Shown here piece by piece: positions 41,231 to 51,114 of a stretch of DNA of 64,000 nt. The stretch's first letter is position 1; every line of letters begins with the position of its first letter. The notes below the pieces were generated by a model, which made no database searches, was not told where the DNA came from, and saw only the letters and a program-made list of their open reading frames with translations. Origin of the DNA: Oscillospiraceae bacterium (GTDB taxonomy: Bacteria > Bacillota > Clostridia > Oscillospirales > Acutalibacteraceae). The position numbers and the translations under genes are program-made. The stretch spans positions 186,001 through 250,000 of the forward strand of contig SVNZ01000001.1 in the NCBI GenBank assembly GCA_015066595.1, given 5' to 3'.

Positions 41231-42379
41231 TTAAAATCTAAATTTATTTATACAGCCATATTTATACGCTTGGAACAACATATAAAACTTTAACGCTGAA
41301 GTATCTTCCGCAACTAAAATCTCATAATATGTGTCCTTCGTAGATAGCACGAGTGCATGACGTCCATGCATTGCCATATCCATAATATCGTTAAGTGTTA
41401 TTTTATAATCACCGCAAATAAGATAATCTTGAGAAACTAATAATTTACCACACGAAACAACTGTTTCAACGTGATTTTTTACGCTTATCATTTTTGCATA
41501 ATGCGATGAATAAGTGGATTTATTTTTTGCATCAAGTAAGGTTTTATCACGCAAAAAAACGAATAGATCCTTAACGTTCTTTTGCTCAACACCTGAGATG
41601 TTGCCATATTCATCGAAAATATAAGAATTTTTGCATTCTTTGCAAAAAACAGTATCACCAGAAGAATATAAGCTATCTATAGCTTTACAATTAGGACAGC
41701 AATATATAAGAGATTCCATCTGTTCAGCAAGACGCTTACCTTTATACTTTATATTTTTAATAGCTTGTGTTGCATAGGCATCTTCATATAGATCACAATT
41801 TATTACATCATTTATTTCATCTATAGTCATAGTGGCGAGTTGCTCAGCAGTATATACATTGACTACTTTACCGTGAATCTTACCTCGACGGGTGCCACCT
41901 TTACTCCACATAGGACTAACAAAGTAACCACCTGTGATTTTATATGTTACTAATGCGCACTTGGAGCTCTTAACTACTTTTCCAGTAGAGGGTAAAATAG
42001 GAGCAGTAATACCGTTCCATGATCTAGCTCCCTCCGCAAACATACAAACATTATCTCCTGAGCGTAATGTTCTCAACATTTCTTTAACTGTAGAAGCAGC
42101 ATTTGTACCCTTTGGTCTCATAATTGGAGCGAAAATATGATTAACAAACTTGAAAGCATATTTCCAGCGTGAAATATGTTCACTAGCTACAAATCTGATA
42201 GAATTTTTAAAGCTAACGCCTACAAATAAAGGGTCAAAATCAGTATTATGATTAGAAAGTACAATGTAATTGTCAGGTAGATTTTCAGCAACATTGAAGG
42301 TGTATCCAAACTTAATAAACAAGAAAACTATAACCAACGGTCGTAGTATCTTCCAGTATATTTTTCGAGTTCTATTCAA
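41231..42379 (-). CDS. PlsC-type acyltransferase with C-terminal zinc ribbon
   Basis: The N-terminal half is a 1-acylglycerol-3-phosphate acyltransferase-like domain: NHNTDFD (His44 x4 Asp49) and FAEGARS (residues 115-120), the two catalytic boxes. The protein then continues beyond the usual PlsC length with a zinc ribbon (Cys228, Cys231, Cys246, Cys249) and a C-terminal domain of about 120 residues I do not recognise. A hydrophobic stretch at residues 10-24 may anchor it to the membrane. The gene ends 2 bases before the gltS frame, so the two are probably co-transcribed. The acyl acceptor is unknown. Confidence 0.78.
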   Translation of the reverse strand: MNRTRKIYWKILRPLVIVFLFIKFGYTFNVAENLPDNYIVLSNHNTDFDPLFVGVSFKNSIRFVASEHISRWKYAFKFVNHIFAPIMRPKGTNAASTVKEMLRTLRSGDNVCMFAEGARSWNGITAPILPSTGKVVKSSKCALVTYKITGGYFVSPMWSKGGTRRGKIHGKVVNVYTAEQLATMTIDEINDVINCDLYEDAYATQAIKNIKYKGKRLAEQMESLIYCCPNCKAIDSLYSSGDTVFCKECKNSYIFDEYGNISGVEQKNVKDLFVFLRDKTLLDAKNKSTYSSHYAKMISVKNHVETVVSCGKLLVSQDYLICGDYKITLNDIMDMAMHGRHALVLSTKDTYYEILVAEDTSALKFYMLFQAYKYGCINKFRF

Positions 42380-42477
42380 ATTCCCACCCCCTACTTATAT
42401 GCATTAATTATATCACGAAACTATATTGTGTTCAAGAAAATTTAATTTGTCACAAAAAAATTAATCAATGCAATATT

Positions 42478-42510
42478 AAAAGCCGGTCTTTATTTAGACC
42501 GGCTTTTTAT
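42478..42510. terminator. Terminator of the pur operon
   Basis: AAAAGCCGGTCT pairs with AGACCGGCTTTTT around TTATTT. It lies directly after the purL stop on the - strand and has A/T runs on both sides. Confidence 0.93.
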
Positions 42511-42512
42511 GA

Positions 42513-45500
42513 TTACTTAAAATACTTAACAGCAGCTTCAAACATACGGATATCGTAGTTACCAGGAACGTTCTTATATAAACCATTTCCAATTCGTTCG
42601 CTATGCCCCATCTTACCAAATACTCTGCCATCAGGCGATGTTATACCCTCAATAGCGAGAGTTGAGTTATTAGGATTAAAGTGAACGTCAGTAGTTGCAA
42701 TATCAGATAAATCTACATACTGAGTAGCGATCTGTCCGTTTTCGATCAACTGTTTGAGTAAATCATCATTGCAAAGGAATCTGCCTTCACCGTGAGAAAT
42801 AGGAACATTATATACGTCACCAACGTTAGTGAGTGATAACCATGGTGACTTGTTAGAAGCAACTCTTGTTCTAACGATTCTGGATTGGTGTCTGGAAATA
42901 GTATTGAAGGTAAGAGTTGGACAGTTTTCATCTGTATCAATAATCTTACCGAAAGGTACAAGACCAAGCTTGATAAGCGCCTGGAAACCGTTACAGATAC
43001 CGCACATCAAACCATCTCTATTTTCAAGTAAATCAGTAACACCATCTTTAATAGCAGCATTACGGAAAAATGCTGTGATAAACTTACCACTACCGTCAGG
43101 CTCGTCACCACCGGAGAAACCACCCGGGATAAATACCATCTGTGCATCTTTAAGTGACTTAGCAAAACGCTCTACACTACTCTGGATATCTGACGACGAG
43201 AGATTCTTGATAACGATAATTTCAGGCTCAGCACCTGCGTCTCTAACAGCCTTTGCACTATCAAACTCACAGTTAGTACCAGGGAATGCAGGAATAAGCA
43301 CCTTAGGCTTAGCTACCTTAATAGCAGGTGCACCCCATTCTTTAGCTTCATAAGATAGATTTTCTACTTTAGAATCTAGATGATCGATATTACAAGAATA
43401 AACACTCTCAAGTTTATCTTCGTAGATCTTAAGAACATCATAAAGTGATACAGATTCATCAGCGAATGAAATACAGTTATCATCAGTAACAGTACCTATA
43501 ACAGTGTCTTCTTCAACACCAGCTTCGACTTCAAGTACAAAAGCACCGTAGTTGTAAGAGAATATATCATTTACGGAAAGCTTATCGTTGAACTTAAAAC
43601 CTAAACTATTACCAAAGCTCATCTTCATAACAGCTTCAGCTATACCACCAAGACCAGGAGTGTAACAAGAAACAGCTTTGCCACTACGCATTAGATGTGT
43701 TACTTTATCAAACAATGCTGTAAGCGATTCTGTAACAGGCAAACCATTTTCGTCAAGCTCTGGCTTTAAAACTATTACATTGTTGCTTGCTTTCTTAAAT
43801 TCAGGTGATATAACATCAGATACCTTACCTGTAGTTACAGCAAAAGAAACCAATGTCGGAGGTACGTCGAGATCCTCGAAAGTTCCACTCATTGAGTCTT
43901 TTCCACCGATAGAACCTATACCAAGCTCTTTTTGAGCTTTAAATGCACCGAGTAAAGCAGCAAGCGGTTTGCCCCAACGTTTAGCATCTTTGCCTGGACT
44001 TTCGAAGTATTCCTGGAAAGTAAGATATACATCCTCAAATTTTGCGCCAGTTGCAATAAGCTTACAAACAGACTCAACAACCGCTAAATATGCACCATGA
44101 TACGGGCTTTTCTCCATAACAAACGGGTTATATCCCCAAGACATAAATGAGCAATCATCTGTGTGTTTCTTTTCCACGGAAATCTTCTGTACCATACTCT
44201 GTATTGGTGTCAGCTGGTTCTTACCACCAAATGGCATTAACACAGTTCCAGCACCAATAGTTGAGTCAAAACGTTCAGAAAGACCTCGTTTTGAACAAAT
44301 ATTAAGGTCATCAGCGATAGCTTTAAGGTTATCAGTGAACGAACCACTAATAGCTTTATCAATAGATTGTGCTTTTTCAGGAGCAATAGAAATGTGTTTA
44401 TCTGCACCGTTAGAATTCAGAAATTCTCTACTGATATCTACAATATTCTTACCGTTCCAATTCATAACAAGTCTAGGCTCTTCAGTTACAACAGCGACCT
44501 GACATGCCTGAAGGTTCTCTTCTTTTGCAAGCGCTATGAATTTATCAGCATTTTCAGGCTCAATAACAACAGCCATACGTTCCTGTGACTCGCTAATAGC
44601 GAGCTCTGTGCCATCAAGACCATCGTACTTCTTTGGAACAGCGTTCAGGTTAATATTCAAGCCATCAGCAAGCTCGCCAATAGCAACAGATACACCACCA
44701 GCACCAAAGTCATTGCAACGCTTAATAAGCTTTGTAGCTTCCGGATTTCTGAACAAACGCTGGAGTTTGCGCTCTTCAGGAGCGTTACCTTTTTGAACTT
44801 CAGCACCACAAGTCTCAACAGAGTGAGAATCGTGCTTTTTGGAAGAACCTGTAGCACCACCGATACCATCACGACCAGTGCTACCGCCTAAATAAACTAC
44901 AATATCACCTGGCGAAGGCACTTCACGTCTGACATTTTCAGCAGGAGCTGCTGCAATAACAGCGCCGATTTCCATACGCTTTGCTGCATAACCAGGATGG
45001 AAGATTTCATCAACAATACCGGTCGCAAGACCAATCTGGTTACCGTAAGAAGAATAACCAGCAGCAGCTGTAGTGACAATCTTACGCTGTGGAAGTTTAC
45101 CAGGGATAGTTTCATTAACAGGCTTTAATGGATCAGCGGCACCGGTTACACGCATAGCGCCATATACATACGCACGACCTGAGAGTGGGTCTCTTATAGC
45201 ACCACCGATACAAGTAGCAGCACCACCGAATGGTTCGATCTCTGTCGGATGGTTATGAGTCTCGTTCTTAAAGAGTAAGAGCCAAGGTTCAGAAACACCA
45301 TCAACTTCAACATCGATTTTTACAGTACAAGCATTGATTTCTTCACTTTCATCAAGCTTATCAAGCTTACCGTGTTTTTTAAGATATTTAACTGCTACAG
45401 TAGCAAGGTCCATTAAACAAATAGGTTTAGTTCTGCCTAGTTCCTTGCGAACAGCGATATATTCATCATATGCTTTCTGCAGTAGTTCATCCTCGAACCT

Positions 45501-46202
45501 AACATCATCAATAACAGTCAGGAATGTTGTATGACGACAATGGTCGGACCAATATGTATCTATCATACGAATTTCTGTTATAGTTGGATCACGGCGTTCT
45601 GATAAGAAATACTGTTGACAAAAAGCAATGTCATCGGCATCCATCGCGAGTGAATAGTCTTTCACAAACTTTTCAAGACCAGCTCTATCGAGTTTTGTAA
45701 AACCATCGAGTATCTCAACTTCAGTTGGTATGTCATAATCTGTTGCAAGAGTTTCAGGCATTTCCAGAGTAGCCTGTCTTGCTTCTACTGGGTTAATAAC
45801 ATATTTCTTAATTTCTTCAATTTCAGCATCTGTCAATGTACCGTAAAGAGCGTACACCTTAGCGCTACGAATAATTGGTCTGTCACCCTGTGAGATAATC
45901 TGAATACATTGTGCTGCGGAATCAGCACGCTGATCAAACTGACCAGGTAAAAACTCTACAGCAAAAACATGTGCGTCATTTATATTAACATCACTGCTGA
46001 TAATATCGAGCTGTGGCTCAGAAAAAACAGTTTTGCAAGCGTAGTTAAACAAATCTTCAGTGATATTTTCAACATCGTATCTGTTAAAAATGCGTACATC
46101 AGTGAGATTTTTAATACCAAGCAGGGTTACAGCTTCGTTATATAAAGTTTTCGCTTCATGAGCGAGTTCCTTTTTCTTTTCAACAAACACTCTATATACC
46201 AT
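42513..46202 (-). CDS. purL: Phosphoribosylformylglycinamidine synthase, large single-chain type
   Basis: This enzyme converts FGAR to FGAM using ATP and glutamine. With 1229 residues it is the large single-chain form in which synthetase and glutaminase are fused, so no purS or purQ is needed. The N-terminal PurS-like region is followed by the two AIRS-type halves (HNHPTEIEPFGGAATCIGGAIRD and later GIGSIGGKDSMSGTF). The C-terminal class I glutaminase has a nucleophilic Cys in LMCGICNGFQ (about residue 1067) and a catalytic His in SHGEGRF. It is the last gene of the pur operon and ends in a terminator. Confidence 0.97.
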   Translation of the reverse strand: MVYRVFVEKKKELAHEAKTLYNEAVTLLGIKNLTDVRIFNRYDVENITEDLFNYACKTVFSEPQLDIISSDVNINDAHVFAVEFLPGQFDQRADSAAQCIQIISQGDRPIIRSAKVYALYGTLTDAEIEEIKKYVINPVEARQATLEMPETLATDYDIPTEVEILDGFTKLDRAGLEKFVKDYSLAMDADDIAFCQQYFLSERRDPTITEIRMIDTYWSDHCRHTTFLTVIDDVRFEDELLQKAYDEYIAVRKELGRTKPICLMDLATVAVKYLKKHGKLDKLDESEEINACTVKIDVEVDGVSEPWLLLFKNETHNHPTEIEPFGGAATCIGGAIRDPLSGRAYVYGAMRVTGAADPLKPVNETIPGKLPQRKIVTTAAAGYSSYGNQIGLATGIVDEIFHPGYAAKRMEIGAVIAAAPAENVRREVPSPGDIVVYLGGSTGRDGIGGATGSSKKHDSHSVETCGAEVQKGNAPEERKLQRLFRNPEATKLIKRCNDFGAGGVSVAIGELADGLNINLNAVPKKYDGLDGTELAISESQERMAVVIEPENADKFIALAKEENLQACQVAVVTEEPRLVMNWNGKNIVDISREFLNSNGADKHISIAPEKAQSIDKAISGSFTDNLKAIADDLNICSKRGLSERFDSTIGAGTVLMPFGGKNQLTPIQSMVQKISVEKKHTDDCSFMSWGYNPFVMEKSPYHGAYLAVVESVCKLIATGAKFEDVYLTFQEYFESPGKDAKRWGKPLAALLGAFKAQKELGIGSIGGKDSMSGTFEDLDVPPTLVSFAVTTGKVSDVISPEFKKASNNVIVLKPELDENGLPVTESLTALFDKVTHLMRSGKAVSCYTPGLGGIAEAVMKMSFGNSLGFKFNDKLSVNDIFSYNYGAFVLEVEAGVEEDTVIGTVTDDNCISFADESVSLYDVLKIYEDKLESVYSCNIDHLDSKVENLSYEAKEWGAPAIKVAKPKVLIPAFPGTNCEFDSAKAVRDAGAEPEIIVIKNLSSSDIQSSVERFAKSLKDAQMVFIPGGFSGGDEPDGSGKFITAFFRNAAIKDGVTDLLENRDGLMCGICNGFQALIKLGLVPFGKIIDTDENCPTLTFNTISRHQSRIVRTRVASNKSPWLSLTNVGDVYNVPISHGEGRFLCNDDLLKQLIENGQIATQYVDLSDIATTDVHFNPNNSTLAIEGITSPDGRVFGKMGHSERIGNGLYKNVPGNYDIRMFEAAVKYFK

Positions 46203-46205
46203 AGC

Positions 46206-47474
46206 TTAGTCCTCCTTTGCCGCAAGCGCTCTCTTGCCTATATCAGTACGATAATAAGCGTTTTTAAATTTTATACTCTTTACCATATCGTATGACTTAT
46301 CAATAGCTTCCTTTAACGTATCTGAAATGGCTGTAGCACCAAGCACTCTGCCTCCATCTGTAAGGAGTTTCTCGCCATCAAGCTTAGCACCAGCAACATA
46401 AACGTTGTCAGAAATGCTTTCAGGGATAGTCATCTCAAAACCTTTATCATATGATTTTGGATAACCATTTGACGCCATAATAACGCAACAAGCTGACTTA
46501 TCAGCAAACTTAACCTCAGTTTCTGCTAAAGTTCCATTTGTAACAGCCTGCATAATAGTAAGTAGATCAGATTCCAAAAGTGGAAGTACAACCTGAGTTT
46601 CAGGATCACCAAAACGACAGTTGTATTCGATAACCTTAGGTCCGTTTGGTGTGAGCATCAAACCAAAGTACAGACAACCTTTAAAAGTTCTACCTTCTGT
46701 ATTCATTGCATTAATAGTAGGGATAAAAATCTTATCCATACATTCTTTAGCAACAGCATCAGTATAATAAGGGTTCGGTGCAACTGTGCCCATACCACCA
46801 GTATTTAAGCCCTGGTCATTATCTAACGCACGCTTGTGGTCCATTGATGAAACCATAGGAACAACTGTTTTGCCATCTGTAAATGAAAGTACAGATACCT
46901 CAGGACCTGTTAAAAACTCTTCGATAACAACGTTATTACCACTTTCACCGAACACCTTGTCCTGCATCATGGATAAAACAGCATCTTTAGCTTCTTCTCT
47001 TGTGTTTGCAATAATAACACCTTTGCCAAGAGCAAGACCGTCAGCTTTGATGACAGTAGGAATAGGAGCAGTTTCAAGATATACAAGGGCTTTCTCCATA
47101 TCATCAAAAACTTCGTACTGCGCAGTTGGTATGTTATATTTTTTCATAAGGTTTTTAGAAAAAACCTTGCTACCTTCAATAATAGCGGCTTTTGCATCAG
47201 GACCAAAACAAGGAATACCTTTAGCATTAAGCGCATCTACACAGCCAAGAACAAGAGGGTCATCAGGAGCAACAACAGCATAATCAATGCTGTTATCAAC
47301 AGCAAATTCTACAATCCCGTCGATATCTTTAGCACCAATCGGAACACAAGTCACGTCTTTTGCAATACCACCATTACCAGGAGTAGCAAAAATCTCTGTT
47401 ACACTTTCATTCTCTTTGATCTTTTTAATAATAGCATGTTCGCGACCACCGCCGCCTACAACTAATATCTTCAT
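46206..47474 (-). CDS. purD: Phosphoribosylamine-glycine ligase (GAR synthetase)
   Basis: PurD joins phosphoribosylamine and glycine with ATP. The ATP-grasp protein of 422 residues starts with MKILVVGGGGREHAI, carries IKADGLALGKGVIIA in the nucleotide-binding lid, and FGDPETQVVLPLL in the active site. All expected blocks are present and the length is normal. Three bases separate it from purL. It acts right after PurF in the pathway, although it is placed near the end of the operon. Confidence 0.97.
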   Translation of the reverse strand: MKILVVGGGGREHAIIKKIKENESVTEIFATPGNGGIAKDVTCVPIGAKDIDGIVEFAVDNSIDYAVVAPDDPLVLGCVDALNAKGIPCFGPDAKAAIIEGSKVFSKNLMKKYNIPTAQYEVFDDMEKALVYLETAPIPTVIKADGLALGKGVIIANTREEAKDAVLSMMQDKVFGESGNNVVIEEFLTGPEVSVLSFTDGKTVVPMVSSMDHKRALDNDQGLNTGGMGTVAPNPYYTDAVAKECMDKIFIPTINAMNTEGRTFKGCLYFGLMLTPNGPKVIEYNCRFGDPETQVVLPLLESDLLTIMQAVTNGTLAETEVKFADKSACCVIMASNGYPKSYDKGFEMTIPESISDNVYVAGAKLDGEKLLTDGGRVLGATAISDTLKEAIDKSYDMVKSIKFKNAYYRTDIGKRALAAKED

Positions 47475-47494
47475 CGATATCCTCTTTCTATATA

Positions 47495-48679
47495 TTAGTG
47501 ATGGAAAAGACGCATACCAGTAAACGCCATAACCATATCATATTTATCGCAACATTCAATAACTACATCGTCACGGATAGATCCACCTGGTTCAGCAATG
47601 TACTTTACACCACTGCGATATGCACGTTCGATATTATCGCTGAATGGGAAAAACGCGTCAGATCCCAGAGCAACATCAGTCTTTGTAGCAAGGTAAACCT
47701 TGATATCTTCATCAGTAAGTGGTTCAGGCTGAGTCTTAAAATACTTCTGCCAGTTACCATCAGCACAGACATCTTCTTCATTCTTATTGATATATCCGTC
47801 GATAACATTATCTCTGTCAGGTCTTCTGATAGTATCAAGGAAAGGAAGATTCAACACCTTTTCATGCTGTCTGAGGAACCAGGTGTCAGCTTTTGTACCT
47901 GCTAAGCGAGTACAATGAATTCTTGACTGCTGACCAGCACCAACACCGATAGCTTGACCATCGATAGCGTAACACACAGAGTTAGACTGTGTGTACTTTA
48001 GAGTGATCAAAGCTACGATCAGATCTCTTACAGCGCTGTCAGGTAACTCTTTATTTTTAGTAACAAGGTTTGATAAAAGTTCCTTGTTGATTTCGAAATT
48101 ATTTCTTCCTTGCTCAAAAGTGATACCGTAAACCTGTTTATGCTCAATAGGTGCAGGCACATAATCAGGGTCGATTTTAACAATATTATATGAACCCTTA
48201 CGCTTTGATTTTAAAATCTCAAGCGCCTCATCATCATATCCCGGTGCAATAATACCATCAGATACTTCACGAGCAATCATTTTTGCTGTAGTAACATCAC
48301 AAACGTCTGATAAAGCAACCCAGTCACCAAACGAACACATACGATCAGTGCCACGAGCACGCGCATAAGCGCAAGCTAGAGGTGAGTCATCAAGACCTTC
48401 AATATCATCAACAAAACAAGCTTTTTTAAGTGTATCAGAAAGCTTAATACCAACAGCAGCAGATGTTGGAGAAACATGCTTAAATGATGTTACAGCAGGC
48501 ATATCAAGAGCTTCTTTGAGCTCTTTAACTAACTGCCAAGCATTGAAAGCATCTAAAAAGTTAATATATCCCGGACGTCCATTTAAAATCTCAATAGGAA
48601 GCTCACTACCGTCTTCCATAAAAATCTTTGATGGTTTTTGGTTAGGGTTACAACCGTATTTTAATTCAAATTCTGTCAT
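47495..48679 (-). CDS. purH: AICAR transformylase, stand-alone (PurH C-terminal domain)
   Basis: The 394-residue protein contains only the AICAR transformylase part of PurH, which transfers a formyl group from 10-formyl-THF to AICAR. Its start MTEFELKYGCNPNQKPS is the beginning of the transformylase domain of normal PurH. The catalytic Lys-His pair appears in FKHVSPTSAAVG, and SDAFFPFSDNIERA and EPGGSIRDD are conserved near the end. The N-terminal IMP cyclohydrolase domain of bifunctional PurH is absent. That activity is supplied by the next upstream gene, purO-like. AICAR is the precursor of the ZTP sensed upstream of purE. Confidence 0.95.
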   Translation of the reverse strand: MTEFELKYGCNPNQKPSKIFMEDGSELPIEILNGRPGYINFLDAFNAWQLVKELKEALDMPAVTSFKHVSPTSAAVGIKLSDTLKKACFVDDIEGLDDSPLACAYARARGTDRMCSFGDWVALSDVCDVTTAKMIAREVSDGIIAPGYDDEALEILKSKRKGSYNIVKIDPDYVPAPIEHKQVYGITFEQGRNNFEINKELLSNLVTKNKELPDSAVRDLIVALITLKYTQSNSVCYAIDGQAIGVGAGQQSRIHCTRLAGTKADTWFLRQHEKVLNLPFLDTIRRPDRDNVIDGYINKNEEDVCADGNWQKYFKTQPEPLTDEDIKVYLATKTDVALGSDAFFPFSDNIERAYRSGVKYIAEPGGSIRDDVVIECCDKYDMVMAFTGMRLFHH

Positions 48680-48694
48680 AGTGAACTCCTTAAT

Positions 48695-49411
48695 TTATAC
48701 GTTTTTATTGATAATAATCTCAGTAGCATCAGAACCGTCAAGTGGAACGCATCTTACAAACAAAGAAACTTTGTTATCTTCATTTAAATTGTTCCAGCAA
48801 AGATCAGCAAGTTCCTGCGCCGTATTTGGAAGTGTAACCTCTTCAGGTTCACCATAGAAAGACGGAATCGGATTTCCGTCACACTTATATGTATGAATAA
48901 AGTGACCAATACCATCAAGTGGCTTGTATGAATAGTAATAACGATTACAAACTTCAGGATTTCCGTTAGAACTTTTTAAGATAGAAAGCTTGTAGTTAAA
49001 ATCAGCATTATTGAAATCATACTCGGCAACACCTGAAATACGAGGTGTAAAGTTAGGAGCATCAGGCTCAAATTCACGAGTATTAAGTGCATCTTCAAAA
49101 GTCTTGCCTTCTTTTAAAAATTCATACACAGTGTCTGTCTGATCGCCATTAGTGATAACATCAATATCACCGAGCTTTCGATAAGGGTTATAGATAATTA
49201 AGCTTGGATCAGAAATCTTTGACTCATCAAAAGCCTTTGTGCGCATACCGTCATCGAAACTTTCAAAAATACGGTTACGGCTGTTTTCACTACGACCCAT
49301 AATAAAATAAGCAAACATTGCTGATTTACCATCAGCAGATTTACCCATAACAATACCGCGTCCAGGATACGAATTCTCACTCAATAAAGTCTTTAAATCA
49401 AATAATGCCAT
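48695..49411 (-). CDS. purO: IMP cyclohydrolase, PurO type
   Basis: The 238-residue protein resembles the archaeal-type IMP cyclohydrolase PurO, which closes the ring of FAICAR to give IMP. Visible blocks are YPGRGIVMGKS near the N-terminus, AYFIMGRSENSRNR, LIIYNPYR and GDQTDTVYEFL. It belongs to the NTN-hydrolase-like fold but not to PurH. Start ATG 49411 is favoured by GGTGA five bases upstream; ATG 49423 is 12 bases earlier. Together with the stand-alone transformylase downstream it replaces bifunctional PurH. Confidence 0.9.
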   Translation of the reverse strand: MALFDLKTLLSENSYPGRGIVMGKSADGKSAMFAYFIMGRSENSRNRIFESFDDGMRTKAFDESKISDPSLIIYNPYRKLGDIDVITNGDQTDTVYEFLKEGKTFEDALNTREFEPDAPNFTPRISGVAEYDFNNADFNYKLSILKSSNGNPEVCNRYYYSYKPLDGIGHFIHTYKCDGNPIPSFYGEPEEVTLPNTAQELADLCWNNLNEDNKVSLFVRCVPLDGSDATEIIINKNV

Positions 49412-49427
49412 ACTATTCACCATTTCC

Positions 49428-50033
49428 TTAACTAATCATTTTTTGTGATACCTGCTCAACAGCAGCAGGTAAAATCTTCCACTCAGCCAAACGCATAACG
49501 CGTTTTTGCAGAGTTTCAGGAGTATCATCATCTCTAATATTAACAGCTTTTTGTAGGATTATCTCTCCTCCATCAGGAATTTCGTTCACAAAGTGAACTG
49601 TTGCACCAGTAACTTTTACACCTTTTTCAAGAGCAGCTTCGTGGACTTTTAAACCATAAAAACCCTTGCCACAAAAAGACGGTATTAAGCTCGGATGTAC
49701 ATTGATAATACGATTGTTATATCTACTTGTAAAAGATTCGCTCAAGATAGACATGAAGCCGGCTAAAACAATCAAATCAATATTGTGTTCATCGAGCATT
49801 GCTACTATCTTATTTTCGAATTCTGCTTGAGAAGCGCAGTCTTTTTTAAGAACAACTGCAGTATCAATGTCAGCTCTTTTTGCTCTTTCAAGAGCGTAAG
49901 CGTTAGCGTTATTAGATATAACAATCTCAATTTTTCCGCTAACGATAACACCCTTATTCTGAGCGTTAATCAACGCCTGTAGGTTTGTTCCACCGCCTGA
50001 TACAAGCACAGCGATTTTAGCCTTTTTAGACAT
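49428..50033 (-). CDS. purN: Phosphoribosylglycinamide formyltransferase 1
   Basis: PurN formylates GAR with 10-formyl-THF. The 201-residue protein starts AKIAVLVSGGGTNLQALI and contains the catalytic Asn-His-Asp set: IINVHPSLIPSF, with VTGATVHFVNEIPDGG holding the second His and Asp. It lies 33 bases downstream of purM and 16 bases upstream of purO, in pathway order after PurM in the operon. Confidence 0.97.
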   Translation of the reverse strand: MSKKAKIAVLVSGGGTNLQALINAQNKGVIVSGKIEIVISNNANAYALERAKRADIDTAVVLKKDCASQAEFENKIVAMLDEHNIDLIVLAGFMSILSESFTSRYNNRIINVHPSLIPSFCGKGFYGLKVHEAALEKGVKVTGATVHFVNEIPDGGEIILQKAVNIRDDDTPETLQKRVMRLAEWKILPAAVEQVSQKMIS

Positions 50034-50066
50034 AACCTATCCCCTTTTACTGTATGTATTTACAAA

Positions 50067-51110
50067 TTAACAGATAATGATTTTATCGTCAGATTTAACA
50101 ATTTCACCGATAATATAAGCATCTTCACCATGTGCTTTGAGAATTTCCAGAGCTCTGTCCACATCATCAGGTGACACAACAATACTCATACCAACACCCA
50201 TATTAAATGTATTGAACATATCACGTTCACTGATATTGCCAGTCTTTGCGATAAGCTCAAAAATAGGCAGAACTTTAACAGCATCACGCTTAATCTTAGC
50301 TCCTAAACCGTTAGGAATGCTACGAGGAATATTCTCATAAAAACCACCACCGGTGATATGTGAAATACCTTTTACTTTTATTTCATTGAGCAATGCCAAT
50401 ACAGGTTTAACATAAATCTTTGTTGGTGTAAGAAGTGTTTCACCTACTGATTTACCATCAAGCTCGGCAACAGGAGTCTTTATATCAGCATTTTCTACAT
50501 CAAATACTTTTCTGACAAGAGAAAAACCGTTTGAATGTACACCACTCGATGGAAGAGCTATAACAACGTCACCTTCTGACATAGAGTTGTTGTCGATGAT
50601 TTTATCTTTATCAACAACACCGGTGCTATAACCCGCCAGGTCATATTCATCAACAGGGTAAAAACCAGGCATTTCAGCAGTTTCGCCACCTATAAGCTCT
50701 GCACCTGATTGAACGCAACCATCACAAACACCCTTTACGATCTGTTCAATACGTTCAGGAACATTCTTACCACAAGCGATGTAGTCTAGGAAAAACAATG
50801 GTTTTGCACCACAACAAATAATATCATTTACACACATAGCAACGCAGTCGATACCAACAGTATCGTGCTTATCCATAAGAAAAGCCAGCTTAAGTTTGGT
50901 ACCAACGCCATCCGTACCGCCAACCAGAACAGGTTTATTGATACCAGTAAGGTCAAGCTCAAAAAGACCACCGAAGCCTCCGATGTCATCAGATTTAGCC
51001 TGTGTGACTGTACGAGCTATATGTTTTTTCATAAGTTCAACAGCTTTATAACCGGCTGTAATGTCAACTCCAGCTGCTGCATAGCTGTCGGATTTAGATT
51101 GCATATTCAT
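50067..51110 (-). CDS. purM: Phosphoribosylaminoimidazole synthetase (AIR synthetase)
   Basis: PurM closes the imidazole ring, converting FGAM to AIR. The 347-residue protein starts with SYAAAGVDITAGYKAVELMK and contains VGGTDGVGTKLK, IDCVAMCVNDI and GETAEMPGFY, all typical. A longer frame runs to 51203, but AAAGGAA lies 7 bases before ATG 51110 and the family start agrees. Only 4 bases separate it from the purF stop. Confidence 0.97.
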   Translation of the reverse strand: MNMQSKSDSYAAAGVDITAGYKAVELMKKHIARTVTQAKSDDIGGFGGLFELDLTGINKPVLVGGTDGVGTKLKLAFLMDKHDTVGIDCVAMCVNDIICCGAKPLFFLDYIACGKNVPERIEQIVKGVCDGCVQSGAELIGGETAEMPGFYPVDEYDLAGYSTGVVDKDKIIDNNSMSEGDVVIALPSSGVHSNGFSLVRKVFDVENADIKTPVAELDGKSVGETLLTPTKIYVKPVLALLNEIKVKGISHITGGGFYENIPRSIPNGLGAKIKRDAVKVLPIFELIAKTGNISERDMFNTFNMGVGMSIVVSPDDVDRALEILKAHGEDAYIIGEIVKSDDKIIIC

Positions 51111-51114
51111 CTCT

